A DNA stretch of 64,000 bases from Brevibacterium luteolum (GTDB lineage: Bacteria > Actinomycetota > Actinomycetes > Actinomycetales > Brevibacteriaceae), in contig NZ_JABEMC010000001.1 of assembly GCF_013004595.1 (NCBI RefSeq), forward strand, positions 620,001-684,000, in the 5' to 3' direction. The notes under the pieces are model-generated. The model did no database searches. It was not told the DNA's origin and saw only the letters and a program-made list of their open reading frames with translations. Of this stretch, positions 16,124 to 24,844 are shown one piece after another. A program made the translations under genes and the position numbers. Positions within the stretch are counted from its first letter, which is position 1; every line of letters begins with the position of its first letter.

Positions 16124-16885
16124 ATGTCGGAATCTCCAGTCCATTCCTCCAAGCACGACCAGATCTCCCCGGTGCGCACCGATCGCCGGCGCATCCTGCT
16201 GAAGCTCTCCGGTGAGGTGTTCGGCGGCGGCACCGTCGGCGTCGACCCCGACGTCGTGGCAGCGGTGGCCAAGGAGATCGCCACCTGTGTGCCGGAGGTC
16301 GAGATCAGCATCGTCGTCGGCGGCGGCAACTTCTTCCGCGGCGCCGAGCTCTCCCAGCGCGGCATGGACCGCACGCGCGCCGACTACATGGGCATGCTCG
16401 GCACCGTCATGAACTGCCTGGCCCTGCAGGACTTCCTCGAACAGCAGGGAGTCGACACCCGCGTGCAGTCGGCGATCCCGATGACGCAGGTCGCAGAGAC
16501 CTACATTCCGCGCCGGGCGATGCGCCACATGGAGAAGGGTCGGGTAGTCATCTTCGGCGCCGGCGCCGGACTGCCGTTCTTCTCCACCGACACGGTCGCC
16601 GCCCAGCGCGCCCTGGAGATCCGCGCCGATGAGGTCCTCATCGCCAAGAAGGGCGTCGACGGCGTCTACACCGCCGACCCGAAGACCGACCCGACTGCTG
16701 AGCGGATCGACTCGATCACCTACCAGGAGGCGCTGCAGCGCGGCCTCAAGGTCGTCGACGCCACCGCCTTCAGCCTGTGCATGGACAACGCCCTGCCGAT
16801 GCGGGTGTTCGGCATGCAGGGCGAGCACAACCTGCGCCGCGCGATCGCCGGTGAGCCGATCGGCACCACCGTGCGCGGCGCCTGA
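16124..16885 (+). CDS. pyrH: UMP kinase
   Basis: PyrH phosphorylates UMP to UDP in pyrimidine synthesis. The 253-residue amino-acid-kinase-fold protein has '[16 protein letters not shown]' for phosphate binding, '[29 protein letters not shown]' across the UMP-binding region (split here in two conserved parts), '[20 protein letters not shown]' and '[16 protein letters not shown]'. ATG 16124 is preceded by AAGGAA with good spacing. A short non-conserved N-terminus of about 18 residues precedes the fold. It is followed by frr, the standard order rpsB-tsf-pyrH-frr-cdsA. Confidence 0.98.
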   Translation: MSESPVHSSKHDQISPVRTDRRRILLKLSGEVFGGGTVGVDPDVVAAVAKEIATCVPEVEISIVVGGGNFFRGAELSQRGMDRTRADYMGMLGTVMNCLALQDFLEQQGVDTRVQSAIPMTQVAETYIPRRAMRHMEKGRVVIFGAGAGLPFFSTDTVAAQRALEIRADEVLIAKKGVDGVYTADPKTDPTAERIDSITYQEALQRGLKVVDATAFSLCMDNALPMRVFGMQGEHNLRRAIAGEPIGTTVRGA

Positions 16886-16941
16886 GCCGCCAGGCCCCCT
16901 ATCACCCTGCCCGCCTGCCGTGCTGGTGGAGGCGGAGACAA

Positions 16942-16947
16942 TAGAAT
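16942..16947 (+). promoter_or_regulatory. Possible -10 box for frr
   Basis: TAGAAT lies 57 nt upstream of the frr start, in the pyrH-frr gap. There is no recognisable -35, so this is weak and frr may rely on the pyrH transcript. Confidence 0.3.
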
Positions 16948-17003
16948 AGACCTGAGGGACGACCAGCAGTTCCGCAACCGACCGAAGAAAAGAGTGCACC
17001 GCG

Positions 17004-17558
17004 ATGCAAGCAACTCTCGCCGAAGCCGCAGAGAAGATGGACAAGACGATCGAGGCGACGAAGGACGACTTCGCCTCGGTGCGCACCGGACGCGCGAACC
17101 CCGCACTGTTCGCCCACATCGAAGTCGAGTACTACGGCACCCCGACCCCGCTGCAGCAGCTGGCGTCCTTCCAGGTGCCCGAGGCCCGCACTCTGCTCAT
17201 CACCCCCTATGACCGCACCGCCCTCGGCAACATCGAGACCGCGTTGCGCAACTCCGACATCGGCGCCAACCCGGCCAACGACGGCAACGTCATCCGCGTG
17301 GTGCTCCCGGAGCTGACCGAGGATCGCCGCAAAGAATACGTCAAGATCGTCAAGGGCTACGCCGAACAGGGCCGCGTGTCGATCCGCAACATCCGCCGCA
17401 CCGCCAAGGACGCCATCGAGAAGATGCAGAAGGACGGCGAGGTCGGTGAGGACGAAGCCAAGCGCGCCACCGGTGAGCTCGACGAGCTGACGAAGAAGAA
17501 AGTCGACTCCATCGACCGCCTCCTGGCAGCCAAGGAAGAAGAGCTGCTCGAAGTCTGA
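17004..17558 (+). CDS. frr: Ribosome recycling factor
   Basis: RRF splits post-termination ribosomes together with EF-G. The 184-residue protein has the coiled-coil domain and the conserved signatures '[20 protein letters not shown]', '[20 protein letters not shown]', '[20 protein letters not shown]' and the C-terminal helix '[20 protein letters not shown]'. Length is normal for the family. Only a weak purine-rich sequence (GAAAAGAG) precedes the ATG. cdsA starts 8 nt later. Confidence 0.98.
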   Translation: MQATLAEAAEKMDKTIEATKDDFASVRTGRANPALFAHIEVEYYGTPTPLQQLASFQVPEARTLLITPYDRTALGNIETALRNSDIGANPANDGNVIRVVLPELTEDRRKEYVKIVKGYAEQGRVSIRNIRRTAKDAIEKMQKDGEVGEDEAKRATGELDELTKKKVDSIDRLLAAKEEELLEV

Positions 17559-17566
17559 GCCCAGCG

Positions 17567-18811
17567 ATGGCCCAGCAACCAGTCGACGGCGAGAAGTGGG
17601 AACTCTACACCCAGGAGTTCCCGCGTCGTCGTGATGCCATAAGAGCCGAGCGGGAAGCCGCCCGGACCGGGCAGCTGCCGGTCATCCAGCCGGCGCCCAC
17701 ACCGCCGGCTCAGCGGACGGGCAACACCGCCGCCGGGGCCGAAGCGCAACGGCAGGCGACTGAAGCGCAGCGGCAGGCTGCTGATGACGCGCAGCGCGTT
17801 GAGGAACAGTCCCAGGCGACCGAGACCCAGCCGCACGCAGTGGTCGGCTCCCCGCCGGCCTCGGCCTACGGACACGGGCTGGTCACCCCGACCCCGGAGG
17901 CGGAGAAGGCCGCCGAGGCCACCAGCGCAGATACCGCGACGGCAACCGACAATGCCCCGGGATCGGCCACCGCCGCCGAACCGGAGAAGAAGGACTACGG
18001 GCGCGCCGGGCGCAATCTGCCGGCGGCCATCGCCGTCGGCGCGGTGCTCGGCGGGGGAGTGCTGGCCTCGCTGCTGTTCTACCCGCCGTCCTTCGTCGTC
18101 ATCGTGCTCATCGGCGTCATCGTGGCGATGTGGGAGCTGGCCAACGCGCTCTCACGCTCCGGCTCCGTTGTCGCCCGCGTACCGACCGTCACCGCCGCAG
18201 GCCTCATGATCCTAGCGACCTACCTGGCCGGCCGTGAGGCCCTGTGGGTGGCTTTCACCGTCGGGGCCGGAGCGATCCTGCTCTTCACACTCCTCGAACG
18301 CCGCCCCAATCCGGTCAAGGACGTCTGCTTAAGCCTCTTCGCACTCACCTATGTGGGGCTCATGGCCTCCTCGGTCGTCTTCATCCTCACCCAGCCGGAC
18401 GGCAACCTGCTCGTCATCCTCTTCCTCGCCCTCGTCATCGCCAGCGACATCGGCGGCTACACCTTCGGCGTGCTATGGGGCAAACACCCGATCGCCCCGA
18501 AGATCAGCCCGAAGAAGTCCTGGGAGGGTTACGCCGGCTCCGCCGTGTTCTCCACCGCCGTGGGCATCTGCATGGCGCTGTGGGCCTTCGACGCCCCAAT
18601 CTGGACCGGCGTCGTCCTCGGCACGATCATCCCGGCATTCGCCACCCTTGGTGACTTCTCCGAATCCATGATCAAACGCGACCTCGACCTCAAGGACATG
18701 GGCACCCTGCTGCCCGGCCACGGGGGAGTGATGGACCGCCTCGACTCGATACTCCCGACCGCCCCGGTCGCCCTCGTCCTGTTCACCTTCCTGCCTGGAT
18801 TCATCACATGA
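17567..18811 (+). CDS. cdsA: Phosphatidate cytidylyltransferase with long N-terminal extension
   Basis: CdsA makes CDP-diacylglycerol from phosphatidate and CTP at the membrane. The signature near the C-terminus is present: 'SPKKSWEGYAGS' followed by 'GDFSESMIKRDLDLKDMGTL' and 'PGHGGVMDRLDS'. About eight membrane segments fill residues about 150-414. The first about 145 residues are a hydrophilic, Ala/Gln/Glu-rich stretch with repeated 'EAQRQA' units. It is probably a disordered cytoplasmic tail and not part of the enzyme core. The last bases overlap the next gene (ATGA). Confidence 0.95.
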   Translation: MAQQPVDGEKWELYTQEFPRRRDAIRAEREAARTGQLPVIQPAPTPPAQRTGNTAAGAEAQRQATEAQRQAADDAQRVEEQSQATETQPHAVVGSPPASAYGHGLVTPTPEAEKAAEATSADTATATDNAPGSATAAEPEKKDYGRAGRNLPAAIAVGAVLGGGVLASLLFYPPSFVVIVLIGVIVAMWELANALSRSGSVVARVPTVTAAGLMILATYLAGREALWVAFTVGAGAILLFTLLERRPNPVKDVCLSLFALTYVGLMASSVVFILTQPDGNLLVILFLALVIASDIGGYTFGVLWGKHPIAPKISPKKSWEGYAGSAVFSTAVGICMALWAFDAPIWTGVVLGTIIPAFATLGDFSESMIKRDLDLKDMGTLLPGHGGVMDRLDSILPTAPVALVLFTFLPGFIT

Positions 18812-20187
18812 GCCTTCTTGCCTCCCTGTCTCAGGTCCTCCCGACCGAGACGATCATCACCGATGCCGACATCATGGCCTCCTACCTGCACGACGAGGCC
18901 GAATGGGCGCCCTACGGCCAAGCCCTGGCGATTGTGCGCCCGCGCGAAACCGCCGAAGTGGTCGCCGCCGTGCGCTGGGCGATCGAGCACTCGGTCGCCG
19001 TCGTCGCCCGCGGGGCCGGCACCGGGCTGTCCGGCGGGGCGAACGCGCTGGAGGGATGCCTGGTCATCAGCTTCGACGCGATGAACCAGATCCTCGACGT
19101 CGACCCGGTCGAACGCACCGCCCGGGTGCAGCCCGGCGTCGTCAACAATGACCTGCGCGCCCGGGTGGCAGAAGACGGCCTGTGGTACCCGCCGGACCCG
19201 GCGAGCGCCCCCTGGTCGACGATCGGCGGCAACGTCGCCACCAACGCCGGCGGACTGTGCTGCGTCAAATACGGCGTCACGAGCGAATACGTCCTCAACC
19301 TCGAAGTCGTCACCGGCACCGGCAAGCTCGTGCGCGTCGGCAAGACGACAGCGAAGAACGCCGCCGGCTATGACCTGCGCGGCCTCATCATCGGCGCTGA
19401 GGGCACACTCGGCATCGTCACCGAGATCACCGTGCGTCTGCTGCCGCTGCCGCAGGACTCCCGGGCGATCGTCGGCTACTTCGACAGCCTCGTTGACGCC
19501 GGCCAAGCCGTCGCCAACGTCACGGCTGCCGGCATCATCCCCTCCGCGCTCGAACTCGTCGACTCCTACTGCCTCAAAGCAGTTGATGAGTGGAAGAACA
19601 TGGGTCTTTCGGCCGAAGCCGAGGTGCTGCTGCTGGCTGCCACCGACGTTCCCGGTGCTGCCGGGCAGGCCGAAGCGGAGGGCATCGTCGCCGCCTTCGA
19701 ATCCGCTGGCGCCACCTTTGCTGCCATCAGCGAGGACGCTGAGGAAGCCGATGCGTTCTTTGCCGCCCGCAGGCTCGCCTATCCGGCTCTTGAACGGCTC
19801 GGCCCGGTGCTGACCGAAGACGTCTGTGTGACCCGCTCGAAGGTGCCCGAGGTGCTCGGCAAGATCCAGGAGATCGGCCGCAAGCACGACACGGTGCTCG
19901 CCCAGATCGCCCACGCCGGCGACGGCAACCTGCACCCGCTGCTCGTCACCCCGATCGGCGACGACGCCGCCCGCGAACGCGCGCAGGCGGCATTCGAGGA
20001 GATCATCACTGTCGCCTTGGAAGCCGGCGGCACCGTCTCCGGTGAGCACGGGATCGGGCTGCTGAAGAAGCCGGGCCTGTCCCGGGAGCTGAGCGACGAC
20101 GTCCTCGACATGCACCGGGCGATCAAGTCCGCGCTCGACCCGCACGGCATCATGAACCCCGGCAAGGTCTTCAGCCTCGAGGCGTAA
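18808..20187 (+). CDS. FAD-linked oxidase, GlcD-like
   Basis: This 459-residue flavoprotein is of the glycolate oxidase GlcD / D-lactate dehydrogenase type. The FAD-binding PCMH domain includes 'VVARGAGTGLSGGANALEGC', 'PPDPASAPWSTIGGNVATNA' and 'LRGLIIGAEGTLGIVTEITV'. The C-terminal substrate domain has 'IAHAGDGNLHPLL' and 'SGEHGIGLLKKPGL'. It would oxidise a 2-hydroxy acid to a 2-keto acid; the exact substrate is unknown. No iron-sulphur partner (GlcF) lies beside it. It overlaps cdsA by 4 nt, which suggests co-translation, though the functional link is unclear. Confidence 0.92.
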   Translation: MSLLASLSQVLPTETIITDADIMASYLHDEAEWAPYGQALAIVRPRETAEVVAAVRWAIEHSVAVVARGAGTGLSGGANALEGCLVISFDAMNQILDVDPVERTARVQPGVVNNDLRARVAEDGLWYPPDPASAPWSTIGGNVATNAGGLCCVKYGVTSEYVLNLEVVTGTGKLVRVGKTTAKNAAGYDLRGLIIGAEGTLGIVTEITVRLLPLPQDSRAIVGYFDSLVDAGQAVANVTAAGIIPSALELVDSYCLKAVDEWKNMGLSAEAEVLLLAATDVPGAAGQAEAEGIVAAFESAGATFAAISEDAEEADAFFAARRLAYPALERLGPVLTEDVCVTRSKVPEVLGKIQEIGRKHDTVLAQIAHAGDGNLHPLLVTPIGDDAARERAQAAFEEIITVALEAGGTVSGEHGIGLLKKPGLSRELSDDVLDMHRAIKSALDPHGIMNPGKVFSLEA

Positions 20188-20395
20188 GCAGACGGTCCTC
20201 AATCAGCGGCGGAGCGATCGGCGTCCCGCTGCGCCGGCGAGCACCCTGGAGCGTCTCGGCGAAGAGCCAGAGGCCGGCAACGATCTGCACGACGGAGAGC
20301 ACGCGATTCCACGCAGCACCGTCGATGAACAGGTAGATGCCGACGGCGACCACGAGCAGGCAGGCGACCAGCCGGAGCTTCTCATGACCGGTCAC
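20171..20395 (-). CDS. Small two-helix membrane protein (paralogue pair, downstream member)
   Basis: This 74-residue protein has two membrane segments (about residues 8-25 and 31-47) followed by a basic tail ('GARRRSGTP'). It starts 'MTGHEKLRLVACLLVVAVGI' and resembles the upstream neighbour, which starts 'MTGNEIVRFVAALVVIGASA'. The ATG overlaps the stop of that neighbour (ATGA), so the two are co-translated. Its 3' end overlaps the convergent GlcD-like gene by 17 nt. The family is not recognised and the function unknown. Confidence 0.6.
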   Translation of the reverse strand: MTGHEKLRLVACLLVVAVGIYLFIDGAAWNRVLSVVQIVAGLWLFAETLQGARRRSGTPIAPPLIEDRLLTPRG

Positions 20396-20637
20396 CGCAG
20401 ATCGCCTACGACCGGTTCACGCGAGGTTCGGCTCGCGGAGTCAGCAGCGGGATCGGCCGCTTCGTCCCGGCGCCGCCTGCGGATGCCCTGGATGAGGTCG
20501 ATGAGGAGGATGATGCCGGCGATGACCGCCACCGCGCAGATGAGCGGAAGCCATCCAGCGGTTCTGAACACCAGATAGGCACTGGCGCCGATGACAACGA
20601 GCGCAGCGACGAACCGGACGATCTCGTTGCCCGTCAT
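20392..20637 (-). CDS. Small two-helix membrane protein (paralogue pair, upstream member)
   Basis: This 81-residue protein has two hydrophobic segments (about 8-26 and 29-47), then 'DLIQGIRRRRRDEA' and a charged tail. It is similar to the following gene in its first residues (MTG-x-E), helix layout and 'LQGARRR/IQGIRRR' motif, so the pair looks like a tandem duplication. The ATG at 20637 was chosen by that alignment; a longer open frame upstream is not conserved. No clear ribosome-binding site is seen. Function unknown. Confidence 0.62.
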   Translation of the reverse strand: MTGNEIVRFVAALVVIGASAYLVFRTAGWLPLICAVAVIAGIILLIDLIQGIRRRRRDEAADPAADSASRTSREPVVGDLR

Positions 20638-20774
20638 GGGGATCACAGCTTTCGTGTGGGGGGGTCTTCCATCGTGCCAGATGAGATCGCCTGCCACCAG
20701 CATCTGAGGGTTCTTCGCTAGGAGAGTGCCGCTCTCACACATCGCCCAGCCTGCACATGCGATACTGGGAGGAC

Positions 20775-22124
20775 ATGACTGAGAAGACCTCCTCCACACC
20801 GACCAACAGGCCGCCCCGCCGACAGGTGCGGCCCATCGTCGAGCACGCAGACGGCACCACCTCGCGCACCCCGACGCGTGACGGCCGGCCGCTGCTGAAC
20901 TTCAAGTCCCCGCGCGTCACCCAGCCGCCGACCCACCTGGCCGATATGTCGATGGACGAGCGGATCGCCGCCGTCACCGAGATAGGACTGCCAGCGTTTC
21001 GCGCCAAGCAGCTCTCGACCCACTACTTCGTCCACCACACCACCGACCCCGAGGCAATGACCGACCTGCCGAAGGAGCGGCGTGCCGAACTGGCCGAGAG
21101 GTTCTTCCCACCGCTTTTGACCGAGGTGCGCCGGCTGCGCACCTCCAACGGCGACACCATCAAGTTCCTGTGGCGGCTCTTCGACGGCGCCCTCGTCGAA
21201 TCGGTGCTCATGCGCTACCGCAACCGCATCACCCTGTGCGTGTCCTCGCAGTGCGGCTGCGGCATGAACTGCCCGTTCTGCGCCACCGGCCAGCAGGGCC
21301 TGACGAGGAACATGTCGACAGCTGAGATCGTCGAGCAGGTCATCCGCGCCAACCAGGTCATCGCCGCTGGCGAACTGGCCGACGACACCTCGGGTGACAC
21401 CGACATGCTCGGCAACCCAGCCGCCGCCGTCGGCTCCGAAGCCGACGAAGACCAAGGCGAGGCCCCAGCCCAGGCGAGCGAACATGCTGAGGGCACCACC
21501 GCCTCGGGCGCGGGGCAGGCCGAACGCGTGACCAACATCGTCTTCATGGGCATGGGCGAGCCGCTGGCCAACCACAAGCGCGTCATGAACGCCGTGCGCC
21601 GCTTCGTCGACCCGGCCCCGGCCGGCCTGGGCATGGGTGCGCGCCGCATCACCGTCTCGACAGTCGGGCTGGTGCCCGGAATCAACAAGCTCGCCGCCGA
21701 GGACATCCCGGTCACCTTCGCACTCAGCCTCCACGCCCCAGACGACGGCCTGCGCGATGAGATGATCCCGGTCAACACCCGCTGGAAGGTCGACGAGGCC
21801 ATCGACGCCGCCTACAACTACTACAAGGTCACCGGCCGGCGCGTGAGCATCGAATACGCTCTCATCAAGGACATGAACGACCACGCCTGGCGCGCCGAAC
21901 TGCTGGGCAAGAAGCTCAACGCACGCGGCCGCGGCTGGGTGCACGTCAACCCGATCCCGCTCAACCCGACCCCCGGTTCGGTGTGGACGGCATCCGAGCC
22001 CGAGGTGGCAGCTGAGTTCGTGCGCCGCCTCCAGGACGCCGGGATCCCGACGACGATCCGCGACACCCGAGGTCAGGACATCGACGGGGCATGCGGCCAG
22101 CTTGCCACGGCCGAAGAGGACTGA
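20775..22124 (+). CDS. rlmN: Dual-specificity 23S rRNA/tRNA adenine C2-methyltransferase RlmN with inserted loop
   Basis: RlmN is a radical-SAM enzyme that methylates A2503 of 23S rRNA and A37 of tRNAs. The 449-residue protein has the iron-sulphur triad Cys162-x3-Cys166-x2-Cys169 ('[15 protein letters not shown]') and '[20 protein letters not shown]'. '[11 protein letters not shown]' and the catalytic C-terminal Cys440 ('[11 protein letters not shown]') are also present. Between residues about 199 and 250 there is an extra acidic, Ala/Gly-rich insertion absent from typical RlmN. The ATG at 20775 has GGGAGG very close by; an in-frame ATG at 20757 is an alternative. Confidence 0.95.
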   Translation: MTEKTSSTPTNRPPRRQVRPIVEHADGTTSRTPTRDGRPLLNFKSPRVTQPPTHLADMSMDERIAAVTEIGLPAFRAKQLSTHYFVHHTTDPEAMTDLPKERRAELAERFFPPLLTEVRRLRTSNGDTIKFLWRLFDGALVESVLMRYRNRITLCVSSQCGCGMNCPFCATGQQGLTRNMSTAEIVEQVIRANQVIAAGELADDTSGDTDMLGNPAAAVGSEADEDQGEAPAQASEHAEGTTASGAGQAERVTNIVFMGMGEPLANHKRVMNAVRRFVDPAPAGLGMGARRITVSTVGLVPGINKLAAEDIPVTFALSLHAPDDGLRDEMIPVNTRWKVDEAIDAAYNYYKVTGRRVSIEYALIKDMNDHAWRAELLGKKLNARGRGWVHVNPIPLNPTPGSVWTASEPEVAAEFVRRLQDAGIPTTIRDTRGQDIDGACGQLATAEED

Positions 22125-22128
22125 GCGC

Positions 22129-22134
22129 TACACT
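22129..22134 (+). promoter_or_regulatory. Possible -10 box for the DivIVA-domain gene
   Basis: TACACT directly follows the rlmN stop, 34 nt before the GTG at 22169. An AAGGAG ribosome-binding site lies between them. No matching -35 is visible at 16-18 nt. Confidence 0.35.
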
Positions 22135-22168
22135 TTAAGCACCGCACAGCATTCACAAGGAGAGCGAC

Positions 22169-22726
22169 GTGGAGACGAACTTCCCCAGGATGTCGGGTTG
22201 GAAGAACGGATACGACCCCGCACAGGTCGACAGCTTCTTCAAGCGGGCCCGCGAATCCTTCGAATCCGACACGCCGCAGCCCGGCGATCTCGACGCGCGT
22301 GCGGTGCGCACCGTCGGCTTCGACCTGGTGCGCAACGGCTACCACGTCGGCGTCGTCGACGCCGCCCTCGACCGTCTCGAAGACGCCTTCGCCAAGCGCA
22401 GCCGCGACCGGCTCATCTCCAGCTCCGGTGAGGACGCCTGGGTCAAGGAGCTCACCCGTGCCGCCAGCTCGCTGCGCGGACGCCTCGCCCGCGAATACGG
22501 CGAACGGTTCAACCACCCGGAGAAGGGCCAGATCGGCTATGACGTCGAAGAGGTCGACGATCTGTGCGACCGCATCAACGGCTACTTCACCCAGGGCAAG
22601 CCGATGAGTGTTGACGAAGTCCGTCGCGTGCTCTTCCGCACCCGCAAGGGCAACCGCGCCTACGACGAGGACCAGGTCGATGCGTTCATCGACCGGGTCG
22701 TCGAGGTCATGGCCAGTGTCGACTGA
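22169..22726 (+). CDS. DivIVA-domain protein with repeated GYD/YDxxQVD motifs
   Basis: This 185-residue soluble protein has three DivIVA-type motifs: 'GYDPAQVDSFFKRARES' near residue 15, 'GYDVEEVDDLCDRINGYF' near residue 117 and 'AYDEDQVDAFIDRVVEVM' at the C-terminus. The first is preceded by 'FPRMSGWKN'. DivIVA motifs sense membrane curvature or recruit polar-growth proteins, but this repeat-only form lacks the long coiled coil of Wag31/DivIVA. Its role is therefore unknown. The start is GTG with AAGGAG. It lies after rlmN, a common actinobacterial position, and overlaps the next gene by 11 nt. Confidence 0.85.
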   Translation: METNFPRMSGWKNGYDPAQVDSFFKRARESFESDTPQPGDLDARAVRTVGFDLVRNGYHVGVVDAALDRLEDAFAKRSRDRLISSSGEDAWVKELTRAASSLRGRLAREYGERFNHPEKGQIGYDVEEVDDLCDRINGYFTQGKPMSVDEVRRVLFRTRKGNRAYDEDQVDAFIDRVVEVMASVD

Positions 22727-23393
22727 TCAGCTGCACTGGTTCCGCAAGCCGGGCACGAACTCACCGAAGGACAAGGGTACTTTCAACCCCGTCTTCGAGC
22801 TGCTCGACTACCCGATCGTCACCGGGCGGGCTGACGAGATCTTCTTCGCCGACGCCGAGGTGTCGCTGACGTACGAGGACGCACTCGACCGGGTGGCGAA
22901 GTTCGCCGGCATCCTGCGCGTGGTCCACGAACCGGCCCCGCCGTTCCTCGTCATCGACGACGGGCTGCGCCCGGTCACCCTCATCCTCGCGATGCTCGCT
23001 GCGCTGCGGCTGGGCAGCTGCGTGGTCCTCGGATCCAAGAGCCTGAAGCCGGGGGAGAAGAAGACAGCCCCCGTGCTCCGCCCGGCCGAAGGCGCGCAGG
23101 CGGAAGCCGGCGAGCACGCCAGCAGAAACGGCGACGCCGCCGCTCAGACTGCAGCGAAGGCCGGCATGCACACGGAGACCCGCAAGATCTGGTCGCACTT
23201 CGAAGGCACCGAGCTGCTCGCCGACGGACCGGAGAGCAAACCGCTCGACGCCGGAGCGCTGATGAAGGAATCGGCGTTCAAGCATGCCGCGGCGGCAGAG
23301 ATCGGACCCGGCCGCGAAGTCCTGCGCCTCGACGGGGTGAGCCTGAGTGCTGCCGAGAGTCTCAACGCTGTGGAGATGTTCCTCAGCCGCTGA
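22716..23393 (+). CDS. Orphan AMP-binding (Acs-like) N-terminal domain protein
   Basis: This 225-residue protein resembles only the first part of acyl/acetyl-CoA synthetases. It contains 'FNPVFELLDYPIVTGRADEI' and 'SLTYEDALDRVAKFAGILR', then 'LILAMLAALRLGSCVVLG', the usual order of the N-terminal subdomain. The ATP-binding 'SGTTGxPK' motif and the adenylating core are absent. After residue about 115 comes an Ala/Glu-rich region not similar to the family. It cannot be a complete synthetase. It starts at GTG 22716 inside the end of the DivIVA-domain gene, so the two are probably co-translated. It could be a binding or regulatory protein or a decayed gene. Confidence 0.6.
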   Translation: MSTDQLHWFRKPGTNSPKDKGTFNPVFELLDYPIVTGRADEIFFADAEVSLTYEDALDRVAKFAGILRVVHEPAPPFLVIDDGLRPVTLILAMLAALRLGSCVVLGSKSLKPGEKKTAPVLRPAEGAQAEAGEHASRNGDAAAQTAAKAGMHTETRKIWSHFEGTELLADGPESKPLDAGALMKESAFKHAAAAEIGPGREVLRLDGVSLSAAESLNAVEMFLSR

Positions 23394-23485
23394 GCGATCT
23401 GAGCCAGCCAGACAGCCCGTGGAAAGGCCGCGATCGGCTCTGTGCCGCCGATCACAGACGTCCGAAACGGCCTTGATCCCGGTGT

Positions 23486-23491
23486 TACCGT
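23486..23491 (+). promoter_or_regulatory. -10 box of the transporter gene, leaderless configuration
   Basis: TACCGT lies 7 nt before the ATG at 23499. It fits a leaderless start and argues against the longer open frame from 23442. Confidence 0.45.
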
Positions 23492-23498
23492 AAGCCTC

Positions 23499-24674
23499 AT
23501 GGCGATCGACAGACGGAAGCTGGCGCGGCGGGCGCGCCGCTATTGGGCGATCGTCATCGTCATCTGCACGTACTTCGGCTTCCACTCCTTCATGCTCACC
23601 GGCCTGGCCGTCATGGCCCCGAACCTCGGGCTGGCCTCGTTAACGGTGACGATCTACATGGGCCTGGGCATCCTGCTCGACTCACCGGCCGCCTCGGCGA
23701 TCGAGCGCTACGGACTGCGGCGGGTCATCGGCACCTCCGGCATCCTCATCCTGCTCATCACCATCGGGCTGCTCATCGCCGGCTCCGGCTGGTGGATCGT
23801 CATCTTCGGAACCCTCTACGCCTGCTGCTCCAGTCTCATCTACATCCCCGCCCTCGCGCACTACGCCTCGATGCTCGGGGAACGGCAGGCCGACGGCCAG
23901 CGCATCAACGTCTTCATCCAGCGCGGCGGCGCACTGGCAGCAGGCCTGTTCATCACCTGGGCCCTGGCAGCCGAGCAGCCCCGCGTGCTGTTCGTCATCG
24001 TCGCCACCACCGGGCTCGGAATCCTCGTCGCCGCCTGGTGGCTGCCCGGGCCCAGCCGCGACCGGCACGTCACCCAGCGGGTGCCGCTGCTGAGCACCAT
24101 CGTCTATTCGGTCGCAGCGATCGGCCGGTCATCAGTCATGGCCCGCGGGGCACTGTCGGCCTCAGCACTGCCGGTCATCTTCATCACGACGAGCTCGATC
24201 TTCCCGCTCGCCCTGCCGGAGTTCGGCGCTGCGATCGGTGTCGGACTCGTCATGCGCGAACTCATTGCCATGGCCACAGCGACCGCTTTCGGTCACGGCT
24301 CGATGCGCCGAACCAACCGCGAGTTCGCGGCTGCGGTGCTGCTCGCCCTGATCGGAATCTCCGGGGCACTGTGGATCGAGCAGAACTGGGCCGTCATCAC
24401 CGGCATCATCCTCACGGGCCCACTCATCAGCTCCGCGATCGTCACGTCATCGCTCAACACCCGCATGGCAAGCCTGAGTGCAGCGCACCCGTGGGCCTGC
24501 TTCGCCGGTATGGGCATCGCATCACGGACCAGCGGCCTGCTCGTCCCGCTTGTGCTCAGCGCGGCACTGTCAACCAGCCGGCAGGCGCTGGAGGTCGTGC
24601 TCGTCATCGTGCTCATGCTCATCGCTTGCGGCATGCTCATCGGTCGGCAGCGTCAGGACGGGCTGCCGGGCTGA
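23499..24674 (+). CDS. MFS-like integral membrane transporter
   Basis: This 391-residue protein has about twelve membrane segments arranged in two halves with a basic N-terminus ('MAIDRRKLARRARRYW'). A motif-A-like loop 'ERYGLRRVIGTSGIL' follows the second helix, typical of the major facilitator superfamily. A cytoplasmic middle loop ('WLPGPSRDRHVTQRVP') separates the halves. No substrate can be inferred. It stands alone between the DivIVA-domain pair and a convergent terminator. Confidence 0.7.
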   Translation: MAIDRRKLARRARRYWAIVIVICTYFGFHSFMLTGLAVMAPNLGLASLTVTIYMGLGILLDSPAASAIERYGLRRVIGTSGILILLITIGLLIAGSGWWIVIFGTLYACCSSLIYIPALAHYASMLGERQADGQRINVFIQRGGALAAGLFITWALAAEQPRVLFVIVATTGLGILVAAWWLPGPSRDRHVTQRVPLLSTIVYSVAAIGRSSVMARGALSASALPVIFITTSSIFPLALPEFGAAIGVGLVMRELIAMATATAFGHGSMRRTNREFAAAVLLALIGISGALWIEQNWAVITGIILTGPLISSAIVTSSLNTRMASLSAAHPWACFAGMGIASRTSGLLVPLVLSAALSTSRQALEVVLVIVLMLIACGMLIGRQRQDGLPG

Positions 24675-24791
24675 GACCTACCGAGCGCATTGTTGAAGAC
24701 CGCCTCTGAATTCCCGAGATCGCTGCCCAGAATCCGGCACGCATTGGAGGTGCTCCTGTGAGCTCGTCGGCGAATCCGAGGGCGAACGGCA

Positions 24792-24828
24792 ACGGCCCCT
24801 GTGACTTGCGCAGAGTCACCGGGGCCGT
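24792..24828. terminator. Bidirectional hairpin terminator
   Basis: ACGGCCCC (24792-24799) pairs with GGGGCCGT (24821-24828) and GTGACT (24801-24806) with AGTCAC (24814-24819), with one mismatch between. It lies between the convergent transporter and acyl-CoA dehydrogenase genes. The rest of the 170 nt gap holds nothing recognisable. Confidence 0.8.
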
Positions 24829-24844
24829 GATGTCGGTCGGCCGA

